A program made the position numbers and the translations under genes. A DNA stretch of 64,000 bases from Lactuca virosa (Eukaryota; Streptophyta; Magnoliopsida; Asterales; Asteraceae): NCBI GenBank assembly GCA_928212115.1, contig CAKMRJ010000001.1, positions 190,301,588 through 190,365,587 of the forward strand, read 5' to 3'. The notes beneath the pieces were generated by a model. It saw nothing but the letters and a program-made list of their open reading frames with translations, did not search any database and had not been told where the DNA came from. This document shows, piece after piece, positions 22,224-34,750 of the stretch (position 1 is the first letter of the stretch; every line of letters starts with the position of its first letter).

Positions 22224-25200
22224 ATGGCAAGAACTCGCAGTGGAGTTGCAAATGCAAACGGAAACATGAATCAACAACCTCAACCCCAAGTAGTTGAGCA
22301 AGTACCTGTTGTAGGAGCTGCACCTGAGCCAATGACGATGGCTGGGGTACAAGCAATGATACAGATGATGTTGGATCGCCAAAATGGAGGAGACAAGGCG
22401 ATTACTACAACAGAATAGGGAAGAAACTACGATACCTGTTGAACAGCCCGAATTGAATGAAGGGCAATCAGTAGGAGGGAACTACAATGGGACTCTTGGT
22501 CAAGCCAACCCACCGATAGTTAGACAAAACAACTAGGATGGAGGAATTGATGGACGCGGATGCAAATACAAAGATTTCATGGCATCCAAACCACCATGTC
22601 TATCTGGAAGTCCGACACCGATGGAAGTCATGAATTGGATCTCCGAAATGGAGACGATGTTTGAAAGTTATGAGTGCAGTAACAAACAAAAGACCGCACT
22701 TGCAATTCCTCTATTAAAATCTGGTGTATTGAGCTGGTGGAAGTTACTAGCTGATTCGATGCCCAAGGGAGAAGCTAGCAAGATGTCTTGGGAAGACTTT
22801 GTGGTACAACTGAAATTGCAATACTGCTCTGAGCAGGATCTTCTGGAAATCAACAATGAGTTCCAGAATTTGAAGAAGGGAAAGATGAGCGTTACTGAAT
22901 ACGCCGCTAGTTTTACAGAAAAGATGAAGCTTGTTCCTTATCTACTTCCAACTAAACTCTCCAAGGTCAACAAGTTTGCCCTAGGATTACCAGCGGACTT
23001 TGGTCTGATGGTCAAGCAAGCAACCACTTTGAAAGCTGCCATCTGGGCTGCTAAGAATGTTGAGAATCAGATCAGAGAGAAGGGTCTGGAGAGGGAAGAA
23101 GTTGGCGAAAAGAGAAAGTTTGAAGGAACTTCAGGTTCCAACAAGAAAAGAAAATTTTCAAAGTCTAAGAAGTTTGGCGGAGGAGGAGGCGAAGTGAAAT
23201 GGTGTGAGAAATGCAAGAAAAAGCACTCTGCGAAATGTAGTGAGGGGGTGACTTGCTACAAATGTGGAAAGACTTGGCATTATGCCAACGAGTGTGCATC
23301 CAACAAGAGGGTATGCTTTGGATGTAACGAAGAAGGGCACGTTTTGAAAGACTGTCCGAAGAAGAAGGATGCATCAAAGCCCAATCTTCCACCAAAACCG
23401 AAGGCGAGAGCCTTTCAGATGACACTCGAAGCTGCGAAAGAAGAAGCCGATGTCGCTTCAGGTACCTTTCTCGTAAATGAATTGCCTTCCAAATTTTGTT
23501 TGATTCTGGAGCCAATTACTGCTTTAGTTCGCATGAATTTGGTAGAAAACTAGCTTTGCCTGTAGATAGACTAGTTAATGCTATAATAGTCGAGATTGCT
23601 AGTGGCAAGTTTGTACCTGTTAGCCATCATATGAAAAACATCCTCATTGACTTGAATGGGAATAAGTTCCACGAGGAATTATTACCTATCGAGTTAAATG
23701 GTTTCGACATAGTTTTAGGAATGGATTGGCTTAGCGCCAATGGTGCCGAAATATTGTGTAGGAAGAAGATAGTAAAAGTAAACCCGCCAGGGAAAGAGTC
23801 GTTTATGGTGTATGGAGACAAACGCAGAGTAAACTCTGGAATCATTTCCCTAATGAAAGCCAGAAAGTGTTTGGCCAAGGGATGTACATCATATCTGGCG
23901 TTCGTGATCGATGCTAAGAATGAAAAGAAGGAGGTGCAGAATATTCCGGTGGTGTGTGATTATCCGGAAGTCTTTCCCGAAGATTTTCCCGGATTGCCCC
24001 CTGATCGACAAGTAGAATTCCGTATCGACTTGATACCAGGAATGACGCCGATAGCAAAAGCACCGTATCGATTAGCACCAACAGAGATGAAATAACTTAT
24101 GACACAACTTCAGGAGTTATTGGACAAAGGTTTTATTCGACCTAGTCATCACCCTGGGGAGCCCCGGTGTTATTTGTAAAGAAGAAAGATGGGAGCATGC
24201 GAATGTGCATCGATTACAGAGAGCTGAATAAAGCGACAATAAAGAACAAGTACCCGTTGTCGAGGATTGATGACCTGTTCGATCAGTTGCAAGGTTCGAG
24301 CTATTTTTCGAAGATCGATCTTAGGTCAGGATATCACCAGCTAAAGGTGAGAGAGCAGGATATCGAGAAGACTACGTTCAGAACAAGATATGGACACTAT
24401 GAATTTTTTGTTATGTCGTTCGGACTAACCAATGCTCCAATAACTTTCATGGATTTGATGAACAGGGTTTGTAAACCATACCTTGATAAATCCGTGATAG
24501 TATTCATAGATGATATCTTGATTTATTTGAAAAGCAAGCAGGAGCATGACAAGCATCTGCGTGAAGTGCTAGAAGTTCTGAAAAAGGAGAAGCTGTATGC
24601 AAAGTTCTCCAAATGTGAATTTTGGATTTAAGAAGTCCAATTTTTAGGTCATGTGGTTAACCAAGAAGGAATAATGGTTGACCCAACAAAGATTGAAGCT
24701 GTGATGAAGTGGGAACAACCAAAAAGTCCTACGGAGATTCGAAGCTTTTTAGGATTAGCTGGATATTATCGCTGATTTATCCAAGGCTTTTCATCGATCG
24801 CTACTCCATTAACAGCTTTGACTCACAAAGGAGCTACTTATACTTCGAATGAAAATCATAAGGAAGCCTTTGAGAAGTTAAAGAAGAGATTGTATGAAGC
24901 ACCGATTCTTTCGTTACCTGAAGGAGTTGATGACTTCACAGTTTATAGTGATGCCTCTGGAGTTGGGTTAGGTTGTGTTCTGACCCAAAGGGATAAAGTG
25001 ATAGCGTATGCATCGAGGGAATTGAAAGAGCATGAAAAGAACTACCCCACTCATGATATGGAGTTGGCAGCGGTAGTATTCGCCTTAAAGATATGGAGGC
25101 ACTACCTTTATGGTACTAAATACAAACTTTTCACTGATCATAAGAGTCTTCAATATCTCTTTAATCAGAAGGAATTGAACATGAGGCAACGGCGCTGGCT

Positions 25201-26767
25201 AGAGTTACTCAAGGAATACGACTATGAGATACTTTACCACCCTGGTAAAGCAAATGTTGTTGCTGATGCTCTCAGTCGGAAGGTAAATCTTGAAAATAAA
25301 AGGCCAAGAGCGTTGAGAATTGAAGTTGTCTCGACAATTGTGGAAAGTATAAAGAAACCTCAGGAGGAAGCTTTAGAGAAAATTGACCGAAAGGAGGAAT
25401 GTTTGGGTAAAACGTTGGTGTTTGATACAAACGGTCAAGGACTGAAGGTATTCAAAGATAGGATTTGGGTACCTAAGACGGGAGGAGTAAGAGATCTTCT
25501 GATGGAAGAAGCTCACAAGACCATGTACTCGATTCATCCCGGCAGTACAAAAATGTATAGGGATCTAAAACCCTATTACTGGTGGCTGACGATGAAGCTC
25601 GATGTTGCTAAGTATGTGGCTGAGTGTGTAACTTGTGCTAGGGTTAAGGCACAATATCAGAAACCATATGGTAGTTTAGAACCTTTACATGTACTCATGG
25701 GTAAATGGAAAGACATCACCATGGATTTCGTGACTAAACTGCCCAGAACAAGGAACGGTCACGACATGATTTGGGTGGTCGTTGATCGCTTCACTAAGAG
25801 TGCGTATTTCATAGCAGCCAATGAGAAATGGTCTATGGATAAACTTGCGAATTCTTACGTGAAGGAAATTGTGAGGCTTCACGGTGTTCCGTTAACGATT
25901 GTATCCGATCGTGACAGCCGTTTTACCTCAAGGTTTTGGAGAAGTCTACAAGAGGAATTGGGTACCAAGTTGTGTTTGAGTACAGCTTACCATCCGCAAA
26001 CTGATGGTAAGAGCGAACGAACAATTCAAACGTTCGAGAATATACTGAGAGCATGTACCCTGGAATTCCAAGGTAACTAGGATGAACACTTACCTCTAGT
26101 AGAATTTTCCTATAATAATAGTTTCCAGGCAAGCATCAAGATGTCACCTTATCATGCTTTGTATGGAGAAAAGTGTCGAACGCCATCATGTTGGCTGGAG
26201 GCTGGGGAAAAGCAGTTTGTGGGACCTGAAATAGTCCATCAGACTGCTGAAAAGTTAAAGGTGATTAGAGAAAGGATGTTAGCAGCTCAAGATCGACAAA
26301 AGAGTTATGCTGACAAGAAAAGACAACTGATATCCTTCGAAGTTGGAGATTCGGTTTTACTTAAAGTCTCGCCGTGGAAGGGACTTATAAGATTTTGTAA
26401 AAGGGGAAAGTTGAGTCCAAGGTTTATTGGACCGTTTAAAGTTCTTTAGAGGATCGGGAATCAAGCTTACAAGCTAGAGTTACCGGAAGAACTAGAGGGT
26501 ATTCATAACACCTTTCATGTCTGTTATTTGAGAAAGTTCATGGGAGATGTGCCCGACATAATTCCCATTTCTGAATTTAGGTTGGATGAAAACAAGAGGT
26601 TGATTGAAGAACCTGAGGCAATCGTTGACCGTAAGACTAAGAAGTTGCGACGCAAGATGGTCGATTTAGTGCTTGTGCGATGGAAACATACGAATGTGCC
26701 AAATCTCACCTGGGAAACAGAGAGTGATATGATGAGTCGCTACCCGCATTTGTTTGCTGATGTGTGA
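22224..26767 (+). pseudogene. Element D gag-pol polyprotein, broken
   Basis: The order is Gag (22224-22418 and 22579-23550), with three Cys-His knuckles including CYKCGKTWHYANEC and CFGCNEEGHVLKDC; aspartic protease with DSGAN in a new frame (23496 onward); reverse transcriptase with FVKKKDGSMRMCIDYREL and the catalytic FIDDILIY (24510); RNase H with YSDASGVGLGCVL and TDHKSLQ; integrase with an HHCC region, MDFVTKLP, VSDRDSRF and SERTIQTFEN; GPY/F domain; and a chromodomain ending PNLTWETESDMM. It is a chromovirus, probably Tekay-like. Two frameshifts in gag and at least five in-frame stops (near 24092, 24629, 24774, 26078, 26447) inactivate it. Gag packages the RNA; Pol copies and integrates it. 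Confidence 0.9.
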
Positions 26768-26787
26768 TTTCGGGGACGGAATCATCC

Positions 26788-26802
26788 TAAGGGGGAGAGA
26801 AT
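26788..26802 (+). other. Element D polypurine tract
   Basis: AAGGGGGAGAGAAT lies directly before the 3' LTR start TGTAACGCCCG, as expected for the plus-strand primer. Confidence 0.8.
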
Positions 26803-27317
26803 TGTAACGCCCGTGTTTCTAGGCTAGGCATTAATATTGACGTTATACTCTAGGTTAACCTTTGTAACTCATTTTGAAGAAATGAAAAGGAATTATGTGA
26901 ATATTATGTGAAAATTTCGGATCTGCTGCCACCAGGAAGCCTCTCAGCCGTCCGATCAGAAGCCTCGCCCCTATAAATAGAAGGGTGCGAGACCTCCCGG
27001 GTATATTTTGGAAACTTGTCATTTTTAACCCCTTTTTCAATATTTCTTTCATTCCAACTTCCCCCTAAGCCCCGGTATTATACCAAACACTCGAAACACG
27101 TCCCGAAGTGCCCGAGAAGCCCGAGAAATTTATCTTTTCGGTTTTGAAGTTCAACCTTCGCAGAGCCCGGTTTCTCAATAAAACTCCCGGTTTTATTAGA
27201 GACGATCGTTTTAAGAAACGAAGTGCTGCCCAATTATCATCAAATCATGTGAGTGTGTAGTCACCTTCATCTTACACCTAGATATGAAGTATTTTCTATA
27301 AAATACGTGCTATGTGT
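26803..27317 (+). repeat. Element D 3' LTR, first piece
   Basis: It matches the first part of D's 5' LTR, then jumps at about 26916 over roughly 970 bp that the 5' LTR retains, and continues from the TCGGATCTGCTGCC point through the TATA box. It is cut by LTR E at the duplicated TGTGT. Confidence 0.85.
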
Positions 27318-30135
27318 TGTCACACCCCAAAACCGGAACGACGGAAACGTTCGGGGGTGGAGGACGTCATGTACAGTATTACAACAATGCATAGTAGTAA
27401 ACAAGCAACAACATCATCCATTGCATTAATAATATAATTTAATACAAGTGTGTTCTGTCAAGTTTAATAGACACCAAAAATACGAATCAAAATAAAAGAT
27501 GAGTCTTGAACAAGCTCCATCTTCTCAAAACCTGGCACCGGTACCTGTCTACTGGTGACCTGAGAATACAAGTTATTTTGAAAGAGAGTATCAGCTTTAA
27601 AGCTGGTGAGATCATAAGTGTTTTAGTGTCATTGTTTGTATGAAAGTGTTTGTAAGTATGTGATGTATATGTTTGTAAAAGTTTGTAATTGTTTGAACAC
27701 GCCTAGGAAACCCTATGTTTCCTACTAAAAGTAGCCTTCTACCAAGGCATCTAGTGTCTGTGTGTGTGTCTCTTGTAAGAGTATGTATTTTCCCAAATCT
27801 GACTATCATTAATCAAAAATATAGTTTTTACATTACTGTTTATTGTGTGAAGATCACAAAGTGAATGCAATGGGAAAATGAAATAGTACTGTAGTGTTGT
27901 ATTAAATAACTACTGCTGTACTAACTACCTTAAACCAATTGTTATTTAAAGTACCATGTGATTGGCCTGTATCCTGCTACCGACTATAGAACACGACGAT
28001 GTAAGACGTCGGAAGAAATGACGTTTGGCACCCGTAGACTTGCAAGTCCCACTGTTGCGAGCAGCAAGGTGTAGGATAGTCAATCCAGTATAGATCTATA
28101 CACAAACTCAAACGCTCCTCATTTAAGGAGATTCTGGATACAAAACGGGCCATGACAGGTGATGCCATGCCCCGTTACGTGGCTCACATAACTGTAGTAA
28201 TGTTCTTGTATATGTATGTGCTAGCTGTATTATGTGTTCTCTCCCTGTCTAGCATGTATGTATGTTCTCTCTGTATGGTATTGTATGTTTCTCATCATAG
28301 TATTCTCTATTTGTATGTTATTGACTCATGTATGAACTGACTCTTTGTATGTTTCACTGTTCTAGTAATAATATTAGTATCTCCCTAAACTATACCTATT
28401 ATAGTTTACTAGTAATGTTGTTTGAATGTATGAACATGTTTGTACACCCTTGCTACCCAAAGGTATTGGATTGAAAGAAGTAACCTTGTATATCTATATA
28501 CATATACATAATATATAACTAGGATTCAAAATGACCTTCGGACAAATAACCTGAGTACCCTAAGTCCACAACCAAACAAGGAACAAGAAGTAAGGTGAGC
28601 TATCAGTCCTAAGTCCTTTCAATCCTACTTATATAACTATATCTATACAGATACACATTTAACAGAATATAAGTGTAAAAGAGTTTAATAAAAGTATTTG
28701 ACATGTAAAAGCATTTGTAAAACAGTTTGAAGTAGTTTGTTTGATAACATAGTTTGAAAAGTAAGAAATCCACTTGTTTGATAGTTATTAATCACATGTG
28801 ATTGATATAATAACTATAATAGTTCAACTTGTATTCCCCCCATAAAAGCATTTAAAATCATTTAAAAGGTTGATTAAGGGGTATGAACTCACCTGTAGTG
28901 AGTGGTTTGGGTGAACGGAATGTTATAGGATGCTAAGTGTCAAGTGAAGACTTGAACACACACAATGATTCTAGTTAACATATAATAACACATACATGTA
29001 TCCAGTCAGTCATTAAACAACTAATTAAACAAATTAAGACATCCTAAGACATGAAAAACACTTGATTTAAGTGTTATAAGTACTAAGGATTGCATCTTAG
29101 GGTTGTAGGGTCTTGCATTTGAGTTTAGGGTCCAAGGGTAAACTCTTTTGGAGTTTACGGTTTTGGGACCAACTCTCTTTGAGTTTTTACGGTCGTAAAA
29201 CCATGAGTTTACGACCGTAAACTCATGGTACTTCTACCATTTTGTGTTTTGAAGCTTTAAAGGTCATAAGAAGCATTCCTACTTCAAGTCTAAGCCTTTG
29301 GAAGTGATTAGGGCATCATTTCACCCCTTTGTAGAGTTTACGGCCCATGGACCATTTCTCCATGTGTTTACGGCCGTAAACCCTAATGGTTCATGGTCTT
29401 TTTGATGTTTAAGGTCCTAAGCACATCAAGGATATGATCTAGACTAGTATCCAAGGCTTGGTAAGGGACTAGGGCACATAATGGCCCATTCATTAGGGTT
29501 TACGGTCCAAGAACATGTTGGACCGTAAACACCTTTGATCTTGTGTTTCTTGGTGTTTTCTAGTTGATTATGAAGTGTAACAAGCCTTATAACAAGCCAA
29601 GGTAAGAGTACTTACTATGTAGAAGCTTGAAAGGGTGTTAAAAGTCCAAGAACACTAGTGTGGTGTTCTTGGTGTTCTTGGTGAAACTAGGAACACTTGA
29701 AGATCTACACAAACGGAATGATTTCACGGATGAAATCATGTAAGATCACTAGCTTAAGTAAGATATCAACTAATTAGGACAAGAAACACTTACAAAGTTG
29801 AAGATCAAGAAGGAAAATCGGATGATACTTGAGAGGATTTGAGTTCTAGCTTTGAAATTGTGAAAAAGTGATAAAAATGACTAAGTGTCACTTTTATACC
29901 CCTTGGGGTTTACAGCCGTAAACACCATGTTTAGGCCTTAAACTCCAAACTCTTGGAGTTTTGGGACTTTATTGTTGCACAATAAACTCTAGGGCATCCT
30001 CTCTCCAGTTATCTCCTGAAGTACTAGACTTTAGAATACTCAAACTGACTCTACACAGCTCAAAAGTTAGCAGAAACAGTTCTGACTTCTATTGAAGTGA
30101 ATTGTTGTTCAGAATAGAAATTTTGGGTTGTCACA
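27318..30135 (-). mobile_element. Solo LTR E (2.82 kb) inside D's 3' LTR
   Basis: The boundaries are TGTCACACCCC and GGTTGTCACA, with a perfect target duplication TGTGT at 27313-27317 and 30136-30140. The minus-strand TATA box is TATAAAA (29892-29898), with GTTTACAGCCGTAAAC (29908-29923) directly upstream and more TTTACGGCCGTAAA copies at 29190-29390. It carries the GTCA-loop hairpin cluster (27960-28115) and one structured hairpin module (about 28495-28650). The family is the same as LTR K. Confidence 0.9.
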
Positions 30136-30623
30136 TGTGTAATTATATTAATTGTTTAATTGAGGTGACTGTTGAATAGATGTTTTATACAAGTTTTAAA
30201 CTGTATATGTATTTTTATCTACAAATATGTTGGGTAAAACATGGGTAGATAGTTGATGTGTGATGAAATAAAATAATGAGAGGCCTCGATGTGATTGTGA
30301 CCAGTCATCTAGCGGAGTATGGATGACGACCACAGACTTTTCTAGACAGTCCAGTGGAACGCTGGCAGGCCCGCAACCTGTAGGTGTTAATGAACTTGGG
30401 TGTTCATTTGTTGTACTCCATCCCCCTCATGGTTGCCTTTAGGACATGTATGGCTGAGGAGTCCCCTTAGCAGTAGTGTCCATCCCGATGATATTCCTTA
30501 GGCTAGGTCCCTTGTGATAGGTGTTTAGGGACGTAAAGTGAGGATAACGGGAATGGGTAATCAGGGTTATTGTTGATTGGTGAACTTAATAAGTTTATTA
30601 TTACTGTGGGTTGAAAACCCTAT
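30136..30623 (+). repeat. Element D 3' LTR, second piece
   Basis: It continues from TGTGTAATTATATTAATTG exactly as in the 5' LTR (18755 onward) to the CCTAT duplication (30619-30623), where element F inserted. The third piece resumes at 57030. Confidence 0.9.
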
Positions 30624-32303
30624 TATAACATCCAGATTTCCAAGCATGACAATTTGTGTATTTCTTTTTGAGTTATGAGGAGGGACTCGACGAGTTGAGG
30701 CGTAGACTCGTCGAGTAGGATCGCGTGTGCTGAATGGATTAATGAACGGACTCGACGAGTCGGAAAGGATGGACTCGACGAGTCCACGCTGTGGATTGAA
30801 ACCCTAATTCTCAGGGTCTGTGCCCTATTTAAAGGCCTTTATGGCCTCCAATTGCGGCCACTTCACCCCTGAGAAACCCTAGAGAGCAGAGAGATCGTTT
30901 GTGGTGCAAGAGGAAGGCTAATTCACCATTTCTTGTGTGTTTTAGCAAGAAGGAAGGAGGTAGAACAAGCTAAGCGGGTTGAGGAGCTTGGATCCACTTC
31001 TATTTTATCAGAGGAAGCTGTTGGAGGTAACAATCTGTGCCATTCTCGTGTTTATAATGATTCTAGTGAAATTTAGGGTTTTCTTTATGCCTCTTTTAGT
31101 TGAATCTGGAGTATGTGAGGTCCCAAGACGAGATGGTTCATAGATCTGGACCTTAAGAGGTCCAGAGAGTCCTTACCACTCTGCTTTATGCCATACCTTT
31201 TGAGTTATGAGCCTAGGAGGCCATTTTACTGGTTATTTCACCAAAAGAAGCTTTGGGTGTGTTGCATGTGTACCAAGATTCGACCTTTACGTGATTATCA
31301 TGCTTTGGAGGGTCAGATCTATAGACTAGAGAAGCAGATCTGACCTTAGAAGGTCATTTGAGTATGAACATGGAAGCAACTCGCCGAGTTCATAAGTGGA
31401 CTCGACGAGTCGAGTCGGGGTTGCCCCGTGATTCGTGACAGGAGGAACCCGTCGAGTGGAAGGATGACTCGACGAGCCAAGAGAGGCCAGAAGGATTCAG
31501 AGGACCTGCATGGACTCGCCGAGTCGCCCGTGTACACTCGATGAGTCAGGTCAAAGTTTGACCGTTGACTTTCGTTGACCTTAGGGTTCTGGTCAAGACT
31601 GATTCAAGAAAGTTCAAGGAGGGGTAGAATGGCCTTCTACCCAATCTTTAGAGATGAGACTATGAGAGAGTATTGATCGGGGATGTTATTTGAATGATAG
31701 GAGGAGGCTAGGTCGGGACGATGAGCACGAGAGTTATCCGACTTCATTGAGATGAGTCTTCTCACTATACTGTACCAGGAAGGGTACCTATGTGTGACCG
31801 GAAGGTCTTGTATGTTATGAGATGTATGTGTTATATGCGGTTATGTGATATGTATGTGCTATGTATGTTATGTATGGTATGGACCGGAAGGTCAAGATGA
31901 TATGGATCGGAAGGTCAATATGACATGGGCGGAAGGTCAGGAGTTTACAGACCGGAAGGTCGATACGGGTAGGACCGGAAGGTCTACCGGGATTTGGGAC
32001 GAAAGTCCCCTGAGACACTTGGATCGGAAGATCCCACAGAGTTATGGCCTGGAAAGGTGTATGTGTTGTATGTGGTATTTGAGGAACTCACTAAGCATTT
32101 ATGCTTACACTTGTTGTGTTATGTGTTTCAGGTACTAGCAAGGATCGCGGGAAGGCGCTGGCATGGTCTGTACACACTGATGACGATTTATGTACTTGAG
32201 ATTCTGGGGTTGTTCATTGAGATATTATGTGATACAATGGGTTTTGTTATGAATGAATTATGTTTTAAAAATGAAAAATTGTTTGAAAATTTACATTGTT
32301 ACA
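30624..32303 (+). repeat. Element F 5' LTR (1,680 bp)
   Basis: The LTR is followed at 32307 by a tRNA-Met primer-binding site. ACTCG-N-CGAGT palindromes (30685-30695, 30706-30716, 30750-30760, 30773-30783) precede the TATA-like CTATTTAAAG (30825-30834). A second palindrome cluster (31378-31550) and a run of GNRA-type hairpins (31755-32060) lie in the transcribed part. Confidence 0.9.
31755..32060 (+). ncRNA. GNRA-loop hairpin array in F's LTR
   Basis: Some eight or nine short hairpins share a GGAA or GAAA loop: GACC-GGAA-GGTC (31796, 31882, 31950, 31973), GATC-GGAA-GGTC (31905), GGGAC-GAAA-GTCCC (31996), GGATC-GGAA-GATCC (32021) and GCCT-GGAA-AGGT (about 32046). The stems change together, so pairing is kept. 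The 3' LTR has the same array (about 47990-48275). This is a candidate RNA structure by sequence alone. Confidence 0.6.
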
Positions 32304-32306
32304 AGT

Positions 32307-32318
32307 TGGTATCAGAGC
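32307..32318 (+). other. Element F primer-binding site
   Basis: TGGTATCAGAGC (initiator tRNA-Met type) three bases after the 5' LTR. Confidence 0.9.
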
Positions 32319-32920
32319 CTTGGTTTGAGGGATTCGGACACACCTTCGGGCGTATCTGAACTCAAACTGAGGATTTGAGAAAGTTTTTCATAAAAAGGAA
32401 CAATTTTTATAAAGGAGTAAAGGACTTTAAGAAAAGCAGAAAGGAGCAGTGTGTACGACCAGCCAGCGCCCGAACAGTGATTTCCCAAAATACCCTTACA
32501 TTATGTATTATGAGATATGATATGATATGATATGATATGCATGCTAGAGTAGGCTAGGTATTCATATTAGGACTAGAGTGGCCTGATTTGTGATGCCTTA
32601 GCCTAGGAAGATTTATGCTGCTATGTGATGCTTGAGAGTGAGTAGGTAGCAGTGAGGAGCTTTTGAGAGGTCTACCGAAGGGTAGCCTATGCCAGCGAGA
32701 TGTAGAGTACTTGTGATCTGGGATCCTAGGAGGAGGACTTGGGGTGAATACTGATGCGGTGTGGACGGTAGTATAGGGCCCATACTACTGGAAACACCGG
32801 ATCAGTGAGCAGTCCAAGTAAGAATCCTTAGGGTACCAAGGGACAAGTAGGGTTGGGTGATTGAGTGCGAGTATACTCGATTGAGTCTTTGGTATCTTTG
32901 TGTTGTGTTTCAGAGACATC

Positions 32921-33040
32921 ATGGTTGGTACACCACACACATCGGAGAGCAGCGGTGTTAGCGATGATGAGATTCGCCGTATGATTCACGACGAGATGAC
33001 CATGACGATCCGGAAGGCTAATCCGGAGGATTATAAGTAG
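32921..33040 (+). CDS. Element F: 39-codon gag-like start
   Basis: After a leader, an ATG opens a short frame, MVGTPHTSESSGVSDDEIRR and on, with an acidic start and a basic/amphipathic middle, ending at a TAG where the 44-bp repeat array begins. Position and tone fit the N-terminus of a Ty3/gypsy Gag, but no capsid or zinc-knuckle motif remains. In LARD-type elements such a stub is usually kept for the RNA signals that overlap it rather than for a protein. Whether it is translated is unknown. Confidence 0.45.
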   Translation: MVGTPHTSESSGVSDDEIRRMIHDEMTMTIRKANPEDYK

Positions 33041-33300
33041 CGGATTGAGAAGTGATGACATGGTTCGAGTACCATGATAAGTAGCGGATTGAGAAGTGAT
33101 GACATGGTTCGAGTACCATGATAAGTAGCAGATTGAGAAGTGATGTCATGGTTCGAGTGCCATGATGTGAAGTGGAATAAGAAGAGGGAACATGGTTCGA
33201 GTACCATGATTCGTAGAAGATTAAGTGGAGATAACATGGTGCAGGTACCATGATTCATAGCAGATCGAGAGGTGGCCACGCGGTTTGAGTATCATGACAT
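33036..33300 (+). repeat. 44-bp tandem repeat, about 6 copies, with hairpin
   Basis: The unit begins GTAGCGGATTGAGAAGTGAT and contains CATGGT-TCGAGT-ACCATG, a 6-bp stem. Later copies decay, but several arm changes keep pairing (for example the GCCATG arm). Confidence 0.85.
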
Positions 33301-34750
33301 GTGGCGGTTAGTATTTCTGGTTTTACCGGTTATTCCGTGGGGATTGTCTACACTGAGATCAGAGGTGAATGAGTATGGGGCCAGAAGGCCTTGATGAACA
33401 AGTTTTAGTGGAGCATCCCTTGAAAAGGGAAATCGAGTGAGCTCCGAAGGATTATGGGTGATATGCCAGTTGGAGTCGCAAGACTCAGGGATGAGTAGGG
33501 ATGGTGCATTATGGGAGAATACGGTCTGGGCTGGGCGACCGGCCGATAGTGGAGAAGTCACTTTCTGTGACCCGAGTGGTGCTATTTCCGTTTCCTGTGG
33601 GAGACGTAAAAGGTGATGAGATTTCGGTTTTTGAGTTTAGGGGCGAGCCCTGTGGGATTTCACAGATGGTGATCTCCAACCAGAGAATATGGCAGTAGGT
33701 CTGCCGCGAGGTAAAGATATAGCGCGAACAGGTCGTCAGTGGGGACTGAGATGGTCAAGGACCAGGATACACCCTAATTGAGTATAGTAGGGCATGTGTT
33801 AGCTGCAGCGTCGGACGATCAAGAGGAGTATATCAGGGCGGTGGCCCTTATTGTCTTTGATGGGTATTAAGAGTGGAAATATGGTCTCTACTCTTATGAT
33901 AAGTGGCGTGATGGAACGTTGGTTGAGGAGTCGATGATGAGGAGTACGGTAGATCATTACTTCCAGACTAAGAGTCAGGGTTAATACTGGACAGTTGGGA
34001 GGTCCGGTGATGGAATGGTGTGAGATTCTGAATGACTAGAGGCAGTCATGGTGGGAAGTTCTAAGGATTACATCTGAGTTTCAGGGCATTTGGAGTTGCT
34101 CGATCTCTGTCGGGAGATCATCGAGCGTTGCGTAGCACCTTCCAAGAGTAGGTGCGATGATTACTGGTGGAAACAATCGGTGTGATAGATTGCTGGTACA
34201 CCAATTGGGGATGGTTCGAACCCTAAGTGGGGGACAACCGAGTATTTTATTGAGGGGATCAGAGATTCGGTCGAGAATGGTTAGAGATATGGATATAGAG
34301 ATCGGCGGTGCAAATTCATGAGCCAGGGTTATTGGTGATTGAGACGAGGAGCAGAGCGAAATAATGCATGTGTTATGTTTGAGTGCCTCCACAGCAAGTG
34401 GCCGTTGGTCGGAGACCTTGGGGTGCACAGGAATTCTTCGAGGTCATAATGGTGAATTCAAGATGGTTGACTCGTAGGGTGAGTTCAGCAATTGAGAAAT
34501 TTTGGTTCAATGATGGGGTTGTTATTCAGCACGGGAAGAACAGAAGTTGATTAGACAACCAATTTCAGGTTGTGGAACAAGAAGATCAGTGGATGAGACG
34601 AGATGTCGTGAGGTTCTAGGTGGTGTATCGAGGTATCCGAATTTAATGCATTGGATTTTGGATAATTTTGAGTCTTGAGTGGAGACGGCAAGTTGTGGGT
34701 CAAGCATCGATGATTCTAGTGGGAACCCTTCGGTTAATGACAGCAAGAGA
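33300..34750 (+). other. Element F internal non-coding region, first half
   Basis: This is G-rich unique sequence with no frame longer than about 115 codons on either strand, no RT, integrase or protease motif, and no tandem repeat. It is the stuffer typical of LARD elements. Confidence 0.6.

Noticed and set aside
33018..33279. Overlapping minus-strand ORFs rich in YHGTRTMSS-type repeats
   Set aside because: They are translations of the 44-bp tandem repeat, not genes.
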